A stretch of 64,000 bases of DNA from Pedobacter rhizosphaerae. GTDB lineage: Bacteria > Bacteroidota > Bacteroidia > Sphingobacteriales > Sphingobacteriaceae. The DNA lies in the NCBI RefSeq assembly GCF_900111155.1, contig NZ_FOGG01000020.1, forward strand, positions 32,985-96,984. Reading direction: 5' to 3'. Under the pieces are notes generated by a model. The model had not been told where the DNA came from and made no database searches. It worked only from the letters and a program-made list of their open reading frames with translations. The stretch's first letter is position 1, and the number at the start of each line of letters is the position of its first letter. Below are positions 36,053 to 44,416 of this stretch, in pieces. A program made the translations under genes and the position numbers.

Positions 36053-37114
36053 ATGGAGAACCATCGCAAAGCCGATGAACATTATTATGATGAGTATGAC
36101 AGACGGACCATATCTGATCTGAAGGAAAAAGAGCGGGCTTTGATCGCGGCAGAGAAATTGTATCTGGAGGCGCCGCATGGTGATGATACGGGCCTGCTGG
36201 CAAATTATGTTGCACTCAATAGGCGTTTTATAGATGCCGGGGTAGAATGGGCGCGGTCGCGGGAGATGGAGGTGAAGAATCGGATGGCTGCTGATGAGAG
36301 AAAGGACGGGATGGTGAAAAGGGCAAAGGTTCCGGAAAATATCAGGTGCGGTACTTGTGGGGAGGAGATGTTTGTGGAACTGACTGATTTTATCGATGAG
36401 TCTTATGACCTGGTTTTCTTTTTGGCCTGTCCGGCGCATCATGCGCCCAGAAGGGCGGTTTATGCAAACGGGTGGGAGTATGTATTGCCGGAAAGCAGAT
36501 GCTGTCATTGCAAGGGTAGGGTGTCTTCCAAAAAGAAAAAGATCGGGAATAAAATGCTTTTTACCGATACCTGTTTGTCGTGCGGTAAGGTTGAAAAACA
36601 GGAACTAATTATCGGGAAAAGAAAAGTACTGCCGATTGATGAAGCGGAAAGGAAGAAGTACTGTGTTGATTTTATTGGACGGCGATCATTTACCGAAGAT
36701 GTTCAGGCATTGGCGAGTGTCAAGCTGATGGCGGATGCGCAAATGCCGGGCTGGAAAGATGGGGATTTGGAAGATGAAAGTGCGGTGAGGCCTGAGCTGC
36801 TTAATGTGGCTGCATTGGAAAAACGGCTGGCCGGGGAACTGGAGAAAAGTGATTTTGTGAAGCTGCAGTTTGAAAAGCCCAAAACCGGCAGGTTTTTGAC
36901 GATGGGGTTTTCGGTGCAGGATAGCAGTAGCCGTGATGCCGGTCAGAGCATAAAAAAGATGAAACAACTGATCAATGGCAGTCTGCTTGTGACCAACTGG
37001 CGTTTGATGTCCGGGCTCGAATGTACACTGGGCTATCTTACCGGACAGCTTAAAGGCTATTCAAATGAAGAAGACCTTAATAAGTTAGCGCAGGAACTAT
37101 CGGCGAAAAAATAA
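36053..37114 (+). CDS. Zinc-ribbon-rich hypothetical protein
   Basis: About 353 residues from ATG 36053. I prefer this start to ATG-less upstream sequence or 35996 because the gene fragment at 42652 shares exactly this N-terminus (MENHRKADEHYYDEYDRRT here, MEKYRRSDQYYFDEYDRST there). The middle holds paired cysteines of two zinc ribbons: IRCGTCGEEMF, SRCCHCKGRVSS and DTCLSCGKVEKQ. The N-terminal 60 residues are highly charged. It looks like a nucleic-acid- or protein-binding factor restricted to Bacteroidota; no function can be given. It is followed by a small gene at 37206 on the same strand. Confidence 0.75.
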   Translation: MENHRKADEHYYDEYDRRTISDLKEKERALIAAEKLYLEAPHGDDTGLLANYVALNRRFIDAGVEWARSREMEVKNRMAADERKDGMVKRAKVPENIRCGTCGEEMFVELTDFIDESYDLVFFLACPAHHAPRRAVYANGWEYVLPESRCCHCKGRVSSKKKKIGNKMLFTDTCLSCGKVEKQELIIGKRKVLPIDEAERKKYCVDFIGRRSFTEDVQALASVKLMADAQMPGWKDGDLEDESAVRPELLNVAALEKRLAGELEKSDFVKLQFEKPKTGRFLTMGFSVQDSSSRDAGQSIKKMKQLINGSLLVTNWRLMSGLECTLGYLTGQLKGYSNEEDLNKLAQELSAKK

Positions 37115-37205
37115 CGATTATGATGGACTATGTTGGCAGGTTAGCTTTGAGTAATGTCGTATGGTTCTCTGCGCTGTTCAAAATTGATAACTTAATACTC
37201 TAACC

Positions 37206-37460
37206 ATGATTAAGATACATCCTGAAAGAAGAAATATTACTCCGGAAAGGGCAGTAAGGATACTGAAAAAACACGGAGAAAAGATAAGCCTGAAAGAAGC
37301 GAGACTGATGCTGGATCTGATGTATAATTTTGCGATATTGGCTGCCAATCAGGTGCTCAGTGATGAGCGGATGCCGGAACTCTGGAGCGATGTCAGACAG
37401 AATGAGCTCGAAGAGCAATATCAGGAGAAGAAAAGAAGGATGGGGAAGGGCCGGACTTAA
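37206..37460 (+). CDS. Small conserved hypothetical protein, 84 residues
   Basis: A basic, helical protein starting MIKIHPERRNITPERAVRIL and continuing KKHGEKISLKEARLMLDLMY. The second part resembles small conserved Bacteroidota proteins with two helices and a hydrophobic face. The tail is strongly charged (EEQYQEKKRRMGKGRT). It lies 91 bases after the zinc-ribbon gene and 38 bases before the phosphoesterase gene. It may be a DNA-associated or regulatory accessory protein; the sequence does not say which. Confidence 0.7.
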   Translation: MIKIHPERRNITPERAVRILKKHGEKISLKEARLMLDLMYNFAILAANQVLSDERMPELWSDVRQNELEEQYQEKKRRMGKGRT

Positions 37461-37498
37461 GCCTGGAAAATTTTCAGGGAATTAAAGATAAAAACGTG

Positions 37499-38260
37499 AT
37501 GAATATCCAATATGCTTCCGATTTACATTTGGAGTTTCCGGAGAACAGGGAATACCTGCGCAAGAATCCGATCTTGGCCAGCGGGGAAATCCTGATCCTG
37601 GCCGGCGATATTATCCCCTTTGGCCTTATAGACAGGGGACGGGAGTTTTTTGATAAAATTTCTGCGGACTTTAAGGAAGTTTATTGGGTTCCGGGCAATC
37701 ACGAGTACTATTATGACGATATTACAGACCACTATGGTGTATTACATGAGCAGATAAGGGAAAATGTTTACCTGGTCAACAACGTTTGGATAGAAAAGGA
37801 TGGATGTGAGCTGATATTTTCGACGATGTGGTCGAATATTTCGGCACAAAATCAGTGGAGGATTGCTAATGGAATGGCTGATTTTCAGGTGATCAAGTAC
37901 AATGGTCAGGCATTCAGTCCTGCACATTTCAATAAACTCCATTTCCAGAGCCTGGAGTTTTTGTCGCGTGCTTTGTCGCGGGTTAAGCGTAAAACGAGAA
38001 TTGTTGCTACTCACCACGTGCCGACGCTGATTAATTATCCTCCGAAATATAAAGGGGATATCCTTACCGAGGCGTTTGCAGTTGAACTGGCGGATTTCAT
38101 TGCGGCAAATTCGCCCGACTACTGGATTTCGGGCCACCATCACTATAACCATGGTGGATTTAATATAGTTGATACCCAGATGCTAACGAATCAGCTCGGG
38201 TATGTCCGTTATGGTGAGCAATTGGGGTACAGGGATGATGCGTTTATTGATTTAGGCTGA
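37499..38260 (+). CDS. Calcineurin-like metallophosphoesterase
   Basis: The 253-residue product has all metal-binding motifs of the family: DLH near the start (ASDLHLEF), GDIIPFG, GNHEYY, and the paired histidines ATHHVP and SGHHHYNHGG near the end. It is a single-domain, soluble enzyme that hydrolyses a phosphate ester with two metal ions; the substrate is not predictable. The start chosen is ATG 37499; a GTG in frame three bases earlier (37496) is possible and would add one residue. Such proteins occur widely in Bacteroidota next to small hypothetical genes, and no defence link is implied. Confidence 0.9.
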   Translation: MNIQYASDLHLEFPENREYLRKNPILASGEILILAGDIIPFGLIDRGREFFDKISADFKEVYWVPGNHEYYYDDITDHYGVLHEQIRENVYLVNNVWIEKDGCELIFSTMWSNISAQNQWRIANGMADFQVIKYNGQAFSPAHFNKLHFQSLEFLSRALSRVKRKTRIVATHHVPTLINYPPKYKGDILTEAFAVELADFIAANSPDYWISGHHHYNHGGFNIVDTQMLTNQLGYVRYGEQLGYRDDAFIDLG

Positions 38261-38435
38261 AATTTACTAGGTAAAAGAACGGGTCAATCAGGCAACGTGA
38301 TCGGAAATTTTTTTATCCCCTGATCCAGCTGATTAAATATTACCCAATATTTTTCAGATTATTGCAAAACGCTAAACAATTTTCGCATCTGAGACTTATT
38401 ATTAATGATAAACATACATTCCCGGAAAATCTCTG

Positions 38436-39221
38436 ATGAAACACGCAAAAAAATACCTGCTCATTTCAAACCTGATCGCACTCGTTCTGACGATAGCCAT
38501 CAATTACCTTTCCAGCGCAGGACGGCTAAATGGAACCACCATAAAAGAAATTTCTGCCAAGTATAGCAATTACTTCACCCCGGCGGGTTACGCTTTTTCC
38601 ATCTGGGGTGTAATCTATCTTGGACTGCTTGGGTTTGTGTGTTATTCACTGGTCAATAGGAGAGAAGCCCGTCCCGCATCAGTGGTGAACCGGATCGGCT
38701 GGTTGTTTGTATCGTCCTGCCTGGCAAATTCATTATGGGTGGTTGCCTGGTTGAATGATTATCTTGGGCTCTCGGTCATCCTGATGGTCCTGCTGCTCAG
38801 CTGCCTGATGGCCGTCATCATCCGGACCAGAATGGAACTCGATGCGCATCCGCTCAGCGCCTATATTTTCATTTATTGGCCATTTGCCATCTATTCAGGA
38901 TGGATAACGGTAGCATTGATTGCAAACATTTCTGCCTATCTCACCAAGATAGGCTGGGATGGGTGGGGCGTTTCAGAAGTCTATTGGGCCGTTACCATGA
39001 TCGTTATCGCCGGGCTCATCAATATCATGATGGTGATCAAAAGAAACCTTCGGGAGTTTGCAGCTGTAGGCATATGGGCACTCATTGCTATTTCGGTAGA
39101 CAATCAAAATCAAAACCTAAATGCCATCCGCTATATCTGCTATATTGTGACAGCTGTCTTGCTGGCAGTCATCATTGGCAACGGGGCCAGAAATGCGAGG
39201 CGGTCCATTAACAGGATGTAA
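38436..39221 (+). CDS. TspO/MBR-related tryptophan-rich membrane protein
   Basis: 261 residues with about seven hydrophobic spans and scattered Trp (FSIWGVIYLGLLGF, SLWVVAWLNDYLGLS, YWPFAIYSGWITVALIANI). The motif FTPAGYAFSIWGVIYL is characteristic of the extended TspO/MBR-related family, larger than classical TspO (about 160). Related proteins bind tetrapyrroles or are light- and stress-linked; the exact role here is unknown. It is a single gene with a 175-base leader without recognisable ribosome site. The next genes lie on the opposite strand. Confidence 0.8.
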   Translation: MKHAKKYLLISNLIALVLTIAINYLSSAGRLNGTTIKEISAKYSNYFTPAGYAFSIWGVIYLGLLGFVCYSLVNRREARPASVVNRIGWLFVSSCLANSLWVVAWLNDYLGLSVILMVLLLSCLMAVIIRTRMELDAHPLSAYIFIYWPFAIYSGWITVALIANISAYLTKIGWDGWGVSEVYWAVTMIVIAGLINIMMVIKRNLREFAAVGIWALIAISVDNQNQNLNAIRYICYIVTAVLLAVIIGNGARNARRSINRM

Positions 39222-39311
39222 GGCAAGATACAAACAGGCAGTTTTGGTACCTATTAAGTTACTCGATTAGGTTTCCATTATCAACTCCTATCAGAGTTTA
39301 ACGATCAATAC

Positions 39312-39467
39312 TCAATTTCCAGCGTGCTTGCGCCTGCTTCTGCTGCATTTTTCAGAGCAGTATTTCACATCCTCCCAAACCTTTTCCCATTTTTTGCGCC
39401 AGCTAAAATTACGTCCGCATACCGGACATTGTTTTTCGGGCAAATATTGCTTTTTAACCCCTTTCAT
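39312..39467 (-). CDS. DUF2256 zinc-knuckle protein, copy A
   Basis: A 51-residue protein below the usual length cut-off. It reads MKGVKKQYLPEKQCPVCGR and then FSWRKKWEKVWEDVKYCSEKC, with CPVC and CSEKC as a four-cysteine zinc knuckle, the mark of DUF2256. Its ATG lies 14 bases inside the end of the DUF4385 gene, so the two are coupled. The same pair is repeated at 63142-63763 with 8 differences in 51 residues. The function is unknown. Confidence 0.88.
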   Translation of the reverse strand: MKGVKKQYLPEKQCPVCGRNFSWRKKWEKVWEDVKYCSEKCSRSRRKHAGN

Positions 39468-39933
39468 CTTTCCAGCTCTTTTTCATTGCCGCGTAGATTT
39501 CATGGCTTTCTGCTAATTTCCATTTATCATAAAATATAGCGGCCGATTTAGCCTTCTGCCCATCACCCGTACCGCGTTCAAGTTCTTGGTATCCCTCATT
39601 AGCATTATATTTCCTGCCACTTTTATAATTGGCATAACGCCTGGATCTGGTGTAGCCCATCTGCAGATACTTGCGCGCCATATCTGCGCCCACAAAATCC
39701 CCGTCTTTCAGGTATGCTAAAAACAGGGCATAGATCTTTTCACTGCTCTGGCTTGCAATCTCGGGTGTTCTAAAGCGCCAGTACCTGCCGATTTCACTTT
39801 TATAGGGCTCACAGATCAGCACACCCTGCTCACCTTTGCCCACGCGATAGCTGCCTGGATTCTTACGGTAATTGATATCAGCTTTCCAGGCATACTTTGA
39901 TTCATCGAAATTCAGGTAACTGGGCTTTCCCAT
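39454..39933 (-). CDS. DUF4385 family protein, copy A
   Basis: 159 residues matching DUF4385 throughout: YRVGKGEQGVLICEPYKSEI, YWRFRTPEIA, FVGADMARKYLQMGYTRSRR and ANYKSGRKY. The family has no known activity; the conserved Gly, Arg and Trp blocks suggest a nucleotide- or phosphate-binding role, but that is a guess. It overlaps the DUF2256 gene and follows a 113-residue gene by 6 bases. A paralogue at 63284 differs at 19 of 159 positions, clear evidence for duplication followed by modest divergence. Confidence 0.88.
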   Translation of the reverse strand: MGKPSYLNFDESKYAWKADINYRKNPGSYRVGKGEQGVLICEPYKSEIGRYWRFRTPEIASQSSEKIYALFLAYLKDGDFVGADMARKYLQMGYTRSRRYANYKSGRKYNANEGYQELERGTGDGQKAKSAAIFYDKWKLAESHEIYAAMKKSWKDERG

Positions 39934-39939
39934 AAGCCT

Positions 39940-40281
39940 TTAATTTGGATGCTTCTGGATATGTTCATTTAGATAACGTTCCGAGCTGGCCAGATCCTTA
40001 TCTACCTGACCTTTGGCTGCAACTGACCCAAAGTGCCGGGAATCCTCGGCGAATTCGGCTGAAAGGGCGAACCTGGGTTTCCTCTGGTCCGATCCGCCGG
40101 TAGCTGTTTTTCCGATCACGGTAAAGAGGCCCTCGAGGTCATCATGAACAAAACTGTACTTCACCTGAAAGTCGTCGCTGTTTTCAGTCGGTATTTCTGC
40201 GATTTCGGTGTAGGCCCGGTCCTGTATGGTTTCCAGTCCCCGCTTCAATAGGGCAATTGCCTGCTGTTTATGGTCGGTCAT
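39940..40281 (-). CDS. Hypothetical protein of the duplicated cassette, copy A
   Basis: 113 residues, start MTDHKQQAIALLKRGLETIQ. The centre is beta-rich (DDFQVKYSFVHDDLEGLFTV), the end helical (FAEDSRHFGSVAAKGQVDKD then LASSERYLNEHIQKHPN). No named domain. It heads the three-gene cassette with DUF4385 6 bases downstream. A second copy begins at the right edge of the window with a closely similar C-terminus (SYLNDHIKEDSN). Confidence 0.75.
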   Translation of the reverse strand: MTDHKQQAIALLKRGLETIQDRAYTEIAEIPTENSDDFQVKYSFVHDDLEGLFTVIGKTATGGSDQRKPRFALSAEFAEDSRHFGSVAAKGQVDKDLASSERYLNEHIQKHPN

Positions 40282-40585
40282 ATTCTGCGTATTTGTTCCC
40301 CTTTTAACAGTCTTTTGGGAACTAAAGTTTTGTTGCCATTAGATGGGAGAGGTTCTACGGTATTCATCAGATCAGAATAAGCTGTCCATATGAAACCTTT
40401 AAACATTTGGCCAGATCTGCCGTTCGAGCTGATCTGAATCTCAAATGGCCGCTTGATATTAATTTGGTGCGGCTGGGCCGATTACAGATTTCTTCCGCCT
40501 GGGCCGGTATAGTCATCCGGTTTAGTTCGATGTTTCGATTAACTGTAAAAGATAATTGCACTACGAAGTGCAATTTGGCTTAAAC
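40282..40585. other. Intergenic region, no gene recognised
   Basis: About 300 bases between two minus-strand genes. A 68-residue frame on the minus strand (40367-40573) has no protein-like character. It should hold the promoter of the cassette. Confidence 0.4.
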
Positions 40586-41275
40586 TTACCTTAAACTTTC
40601 CAGGACTTCGATTAAAGCTTTTGCAGCAGGACCAGCGGACAAGGGGTTCTGCCCGGTCAATAAAATGCCATCCCGCTCTACGTGTGAGGTAAACGGGATC
40701 AGTGCCGTTTTAACATTTGCTCCGAGCGCTTCAAGCCTGTCTTGCAATTGATAGGGAACTTTTCCGCTGCGGCCGGTCAAAACTTCTTCTGCGTTACTAA
40801 AGGCAGCAATCACCTTACCTTGTAAAAAACCTGGACGCAGGTCTGCTGCTGCGATCAAGGCTGCGGGCCCATGGCATACCGCGCCAACAGGCTTCCCGTT
40901 ATCCAAAAAGTCCAGAATCAGTTGTCCGCTAGCTTCACTGTTCGCCAGGTCCCAAATCGGGCCATGGCCTCCGGGATAAAACAGTGCATCAAAATCTTCA
41001 GCGTTTAAGCCAGTCAACTTCTGGGTATTGTTAAAAGCGCCCTGAGCTAAGGCATCATCCTTGAACCTCCGGTTGGAAGCGGTGATATTTTCGGTTAACT
41101 CACTCAAAGGATCTACAGGCGGGGAGCCGCCCAGAGGACTTGCCAAAGTAACCTGGTAGCCCTGATCGATGAACTCATAGTAGGGGTCGGTAAATTCTCC
41201 AAGCCAAACGCCTGTTTTGCTCTCGGTATCCTCCATCGCACTGTGCGAGGTCAGGATGATTAATATCTTTTTCAT
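40586..41275 (-). CDS. DJ-1/PfpI (type 1 glutamine amidotransferase-like) protein
   Basis: 229 residues from ATG 41275 (a TTG in frame at 41281 would add two). Catalytic elements are visible: Glu27 (WLGEFTDPYYEF), and the nucleophile elbow GAVCHGPAAL with Cys134 and His135. DFDALFYPGGHGPIWDL is the usual GGxG segment. These mark the Hsp31/YhbO-like branch: glyoxalase III-type or chaperone/deglycase activity is known for relatives. It is a single soluble domain and a lone gene; stress-linked expression is common for the family but not shown here. Confidence 0.92.
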   Translation of the reverse strand: MKKILIILTSHSAMEDTESKTGVWLGEFTDPYYEFIDQGYQVTLASPLGGSPPVDPLSELTENITASNRRFKDDALAQGAFNNTQKLTGLNAEDFDALFYPGGHGPIWDLANSEASGQLILDFLDNGKPVGAVCHGPAALIAAADLRPGFLQGKVIAAFSNAEEVLTGRSGKVPYQLQDRLEALGANVKTALIPFTSHVERDGILLTGQNPLSAGPAAKALIEVLESLR

Positions 41276-41820
41276 AGGCAATATAGTAACAGGACCAACA
41301 GCAAAAAAGTTCAGACAAGCTGTGGAGTAGCTTTCGCTTCATCACCTCTGTAAAACTCAATGTTTTTTAGGATGCCTGAATACCATCAGCCAGCATGAAA
41401 AATTTGGGGAAGAGATCCAGCGTACGGCACAGGGGAACCGTTTGAGTCGATCTGGCCGATGCATTTTTAGGATAGGATCATGCGAACTCAATCGTGTAGG
41501 GAATCGTCCGGGGACTAATATGGTTTTATGCACTGCCTTTTTTAAGCACAAATTCTTGATCAATCGATTTTCCGCTTAGACTGGTACCCTTCTTGTTTGC
41601 TGAAAAAAAATCTTTCCCTGCTTTCCCCAAGTAAAATCTGGGCGAGACAATCTTTTAATACTGTTTTTCGCATGCGGCTGCCCAAGAAATAAGCAGCGAA
41701 ACAGATCCACACCCGAACATTCCACCAATCCATAGCAAGATCAATTTCATTGTTCCTGCCTTTTCGCCCTTCATGAACAGAGAATTTTTAATGCTGCAAT
41801 AAAGTGTTTAAATTTAGGTT
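41276..41820. other. Intergenic region with a possible small membrane-peptide gene
   Basis: About 545 bases between divergent genes. Apart from the small frame at 41655-41774, no frame is convincing; some segments look like decayed coding sequence, but no family was recognised. Confidence 0.4.
41655..41774 (-). CDS. Possible 39-residue membrane peptide
   Basis: The frame reads MKGEKAGTMKLILLWIGGMF and then GCGSVSLLISWAAACEKQY. It has one hydrophobic span. An alternative start, the ninth codon (MKLILLWIGG), is preceded by GGCAGGAA. Too short to identify; it may be spurious. Confidence 0.3.
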   Translation of the reverse strand: MKGEKAGTMKLILLWIGGMFGCGSVSLLISWAAACEKQY

Positions 41821-42447
41821 ATGAATACCATACATCGATTCTCGCTTTGCGCATTACTTCTTTTTCTCACCCATTCGCTAATGGCCCAGACTGAAGCGGA
41901 TCCGAGAATTGCCAAGTTCTTATCGGTAAAAACAGGCATGAAAACCGGTGCAGCCCATGACTATCTGCAAACCCTTTTTCCGGAATGGGACTTGAAAAAG
42001 ATGCAGCATATCTGCATGATCGTTGGCGCATGGACACCACCTGAAAAAGATGGCACTGGTTTTAAGTACATGTATCAGGAGCGGTTCTACCAGGCAGCCA
42101 AAGTGGACCGTTTACGCGATGATGAAAAAACCATTGCCAGCAAGATCTCTGCCATGTGGAAGATTTACCAGCAAACAGGATACACCGCATGCAACGCATC
42201 CACATTTGACATCAGGAATGGAAACCTACTTAAATATGCCGTTGCCGATAAATTTGATGCATTCCTGGAAGATGCAATCAAATGGAAGCTGGACCCTAAC
42301 AAAATAGATTTCTACGATCAGATGACCCTGCTTGATTACATCGATTATCAACTTGCCCGCAACAAAGGATCAGCTTTGGAATCAAAATATCAAAAATACC
42401 ATGACATGTTTCGCAAAGCCGGGGCGAAATATAAAAAGGAACTCTAG
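41821..42447 (+). CDS. Secreted hypothetical protein
   Basis: 208 residues with a clear Sec signal peptide: basic start, hydrophobic FSLCALLLFLTHS, and a likely cleavage after SLMAQ (about residue 23). The mature part is helical and charged, with a mid segment MKTGAAHDYLQTLFPEWDLK and a late ankyrin-like stretch (NKIDFYDQMTLLDYIDYQLA). No enzymatic motif was recognised. It is a lone gene between the DJ-1 gene and a gene fragment, and is exported to the periplasm or beyond. Confidence 0.75.
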   Translation: MNTIHRFSLCALLLFLTHSLMAQTEADPRIAKFLSVKTGMKTGAAHDYLQTLFPEWDLKKMQHICMIVGAWTPPEKDGTGFKYMYQERFYQAAKVDRLRDDEKTIASKISAMWKIYQQTGYTACNASTFDIRNGNLLKYAVADKFDAFLEDAIKWKLDPNKIDFYDQMTLLDYIDYQLARNKGSALESKYQKYHDMFRKAGAKYKKEL

Positions 42448-42651
42448 CGGCTAACAGGCATAACCGGTATCGCTCAAAAAATTAGGTCCTTTCGCAGCAA
42501 TACGGTCTCACTTCGCGTTAGCGCCTGGTGCAAAATGAACTGAGCTCTTCATTGAAATATGCAGCATTTGGTGCCGGAATGGATTAGATTAACTTTATAA
42601 GTGAGCATCCCAGGGACCTCGCAACTTTGCATGGAAATAAAATCAAACTAC

Positions 42652-42816
42652 ATGGAAAAATACCGCAGATCTGATCAATATTACTTCGATGAATATGATC
42701 GGTCAACGATTGCAGACCTCAAAGAAAAAGAATCGGCAGTGCTCGCCGCTGAAAAATTATATAATCCCTGTTATGCCAGCATTCGGAAGTTTGATTACTA
42801 TCCACCTAGCCATTAG
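42652..42816 (+). pseudogene. Truncated copy of the zinc-ribbon gene at 36053
   Basis: The first 37 codons (MEKYRRSDQYYFDEYDRSTI onward to AAEKLY) match the start of the gene at 36053 at 25 of 37 positions. The match then stops and 17 unrelated codons run to the TAG/TAA region at 42816. All zinc ribbons are missing. It is a gene fragment, probably not functional; whether it is transcribed is unknown. Confidence 0.7.
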
Positions 42817-42907
42817 GCAAGGTAGATAGTAACTTCATTCTGGGGGCTGGGATATACTAAAGCTGCAGCCTGCCAGATGGCCTGTCTTGCAGCCCATCCT
42901 TTGTTGC

Positions 42908-44416
42908 TCATTTAGCCTGTTTAAAAAGCCCAAATTCTGAAAGAGTCGGATTTAACCTTGATGAGCCAATATGCAACCTTAATTTAGTCGTACTTACTTC
43001 ATCGAATCTAAGTAGCCGCTTATAGCCCACCGTTGTTCCCTTTATAAGCTGTTTCCACACATCCTTATCCAGATATTCCAGCGAAAACTCTTCTATACGC
43101 TGCCCAATGCTGATATTTTCCTGGAGCATAACCACATCAAAGCGCATAGCTTTAGGCAAGGTTATTTCCAGTGTTGCCGTAGAATCATTCTCCTTGGTAG
43201 TCCAGTTTGTGAGGTAGTCCCCATCTAAAAGCGCCTTTTCATTAAGCCCATTTTTGCAGGTAAAAACTGCATCCTTAGCTAAGTTCTTTTTAAAAGTCTC
43301 TTTTCTGATCCGCGTCCACTGCGAAAGGATCAGCCGGTCGTGTTCATCAATAAGTCCGTCTTTATTGGGTGGGATGTTCATCAACAGCACACTATTTTTT
43401 CCAACAGAACTGTAATAGATATCGGTCAGTTTTTCTGGGGTTTTAATCTTTTTATCCTCATCAGCATGATAAAACCATCCGGGACGGATAGATACGTCTG
43501 TTTCAGCCGGATACCAAACCAGGGACTTTGCTTCCTTAAGCTTATCCCTGCTACCTATGTCAGCCCCCTTGATAAAACCGCTTGGCTTAATATTCATATC
43601 CTGCTGAGAGTTTGCTGATATGTTTTGCTGAGAGAGGTTAGATGCAGGAAGTACGCTCCATTCGGTATCCCTGCCATATCCGGTTTCTGTTCCCACCCAG
43701 CGTACGTCAGGCCCCATTACTGCAATCACTGCCCCAGGCTGTAGTTTACGGATATGGGCATACCAGCGCTCAAAATCGTATACCTGTTTTTTACCACCAG
43801 AGCCCTCGCCATTGGCCCCATCAAACCAAACCTCATCCACCTGGCCATACCAGGTTAAAAGTTCGGTTAACTGATCAAGGAAGACCTGGTTATAAGCTTC
43901 TGATCCATATTGGGGAGCATTCATGTCCCAGGGAGAGAGATAAATCCCGAAACCGATGCCATACTTTTTGCAAGCTGCTGCTACTTCTTTCACCACATCA
44001 CCCTTACCTTTTTTCCAGGGACTCATCTTTACCGAATGCGCAGTGGTGGCCGTGGGCCAAAGGCAAAAACCATCGTGATGTTTAGCGGTTAATATCACCT
44101 GCTTAAAACCAGCGTCTTTTGCAGTTTTAACCCACTGGCTGGCATCAAGCTTTTTAGGATCAAAGACCTTAGGATCTTCTTTGCCAGTACCCCATTCCTG
44201 CCCAGTGAATGTATTTATGCCAAAATGAAAAAATGCAGTGAGCTCAAGCTGTTGCCAGCGCATCTGGCGAGCCGAGGGCGTGATCGAGGCGGCAGTCTTT
44301 ATAATCTCCTGCTGATCCGATCCTGCAGGAATAATCGCGTAAGGCTGTTGGGATAGAGCAGGGGCTACCCAGAAGCCCATTAGAGCTGCAAGGACTAAAA
44401 ATCGTTTTTTGTTCAT
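42908..44416 (-). CDS. Alpha-L-fucosidase, GH29, with C-terminal discoidin-like domain
   Basis: 502 residues with a signal peptide (cleavage near ALSQQ). The GH29 core is clear: FHFGINTFTGQEW, AKHHDGFCLWPT (113-122) and the nucleophile Asp199 in EVWFDGANGEG. Residues from about 360 to the end form a beta-sandwich of the F5/8 discoidin type (LLDGDYLTNWTTKENDSTAT, then LRLHIGSSRLNPTLSEFGLF), which usually binds sugar. The enzyme removes alpha-linked fucose in the periplasm. It overlaps the sulfatase gene by 4 bases and ends the susCD operon, so fucose is part of the targeted glycan. Confidence 0.93.
   Translation of the reverse strand: MNKKRFLVLAALMGFWVAPALSQQPYAIIPAGSDQQEIIKTAASITPSARQMRWQQLELTAFFHFGINTFTGQEWGTGKEDPKVFDPKKLDASQWVKTAKDAGFKQVILTAKHHDGFCLWPTATTAHSVKMSPWKKGKGDVVKEVAAACKKYGIGFGIYLSPWDMNAPQYGSEAYNQVFLDQLTELLTWYGQVDEVWFDGANGEGSGGKKQVYDFERWYAHIRKLQPGAVIAVMGPDVRWVGTETGYGRDTEWSVLPASNLSQQNISANSQQDMNIKPSGFIKGADIGSRDKLKEAKSLVWYPAETDVSIRPGWFYHADEDKKIKTPEKLTDIYYSSVGKNSVLLMNIPPNKDGLIDEHDRLILSQWTRIRKETFKKNLAKDAVFTCKNGLNEKALLDGDYLTNWTTKENDSTATLEITLPKAMRFDVVMLQENISIGQRIEEFSLEYLDKDVWKQLIKGTTVGYKRLLRFDEVSTTKLRLHIGSSRLNPTLSEFGLFKQAK

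Larger units (their letters stand above)
39312..40281 (-). repeat. Three-gene cassette, copy A of a dispersed duplication
   Basis: The gene order 113-residue protein, DUF4385, DUF2256 recurs at 63142-64000 on the same strand, with stop/start overlaps of equal length (14 bases) between the last two genes. The copies are about 23.8 kb apart and bracket the polysaccharide locus. Confidence 0.85.

Noticed and set aside
40367..40573. 68-residue minus-strand frame
   Set aside because: Composition is not protein-like, no homology pattern or ribosome site; probably chance.
41357..41563. 68-residue minus-strand frame
   Set aside because: No protein-like pattern and no recognisable start; lies in a decayed intergenic stretch.
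43642..44085. 147-residue plus-strand frame inside the fucosidase gene
   Set aside because: Shadow of the GH29 gene, rich in Pro, His and Arg as expected for an antisense frame.
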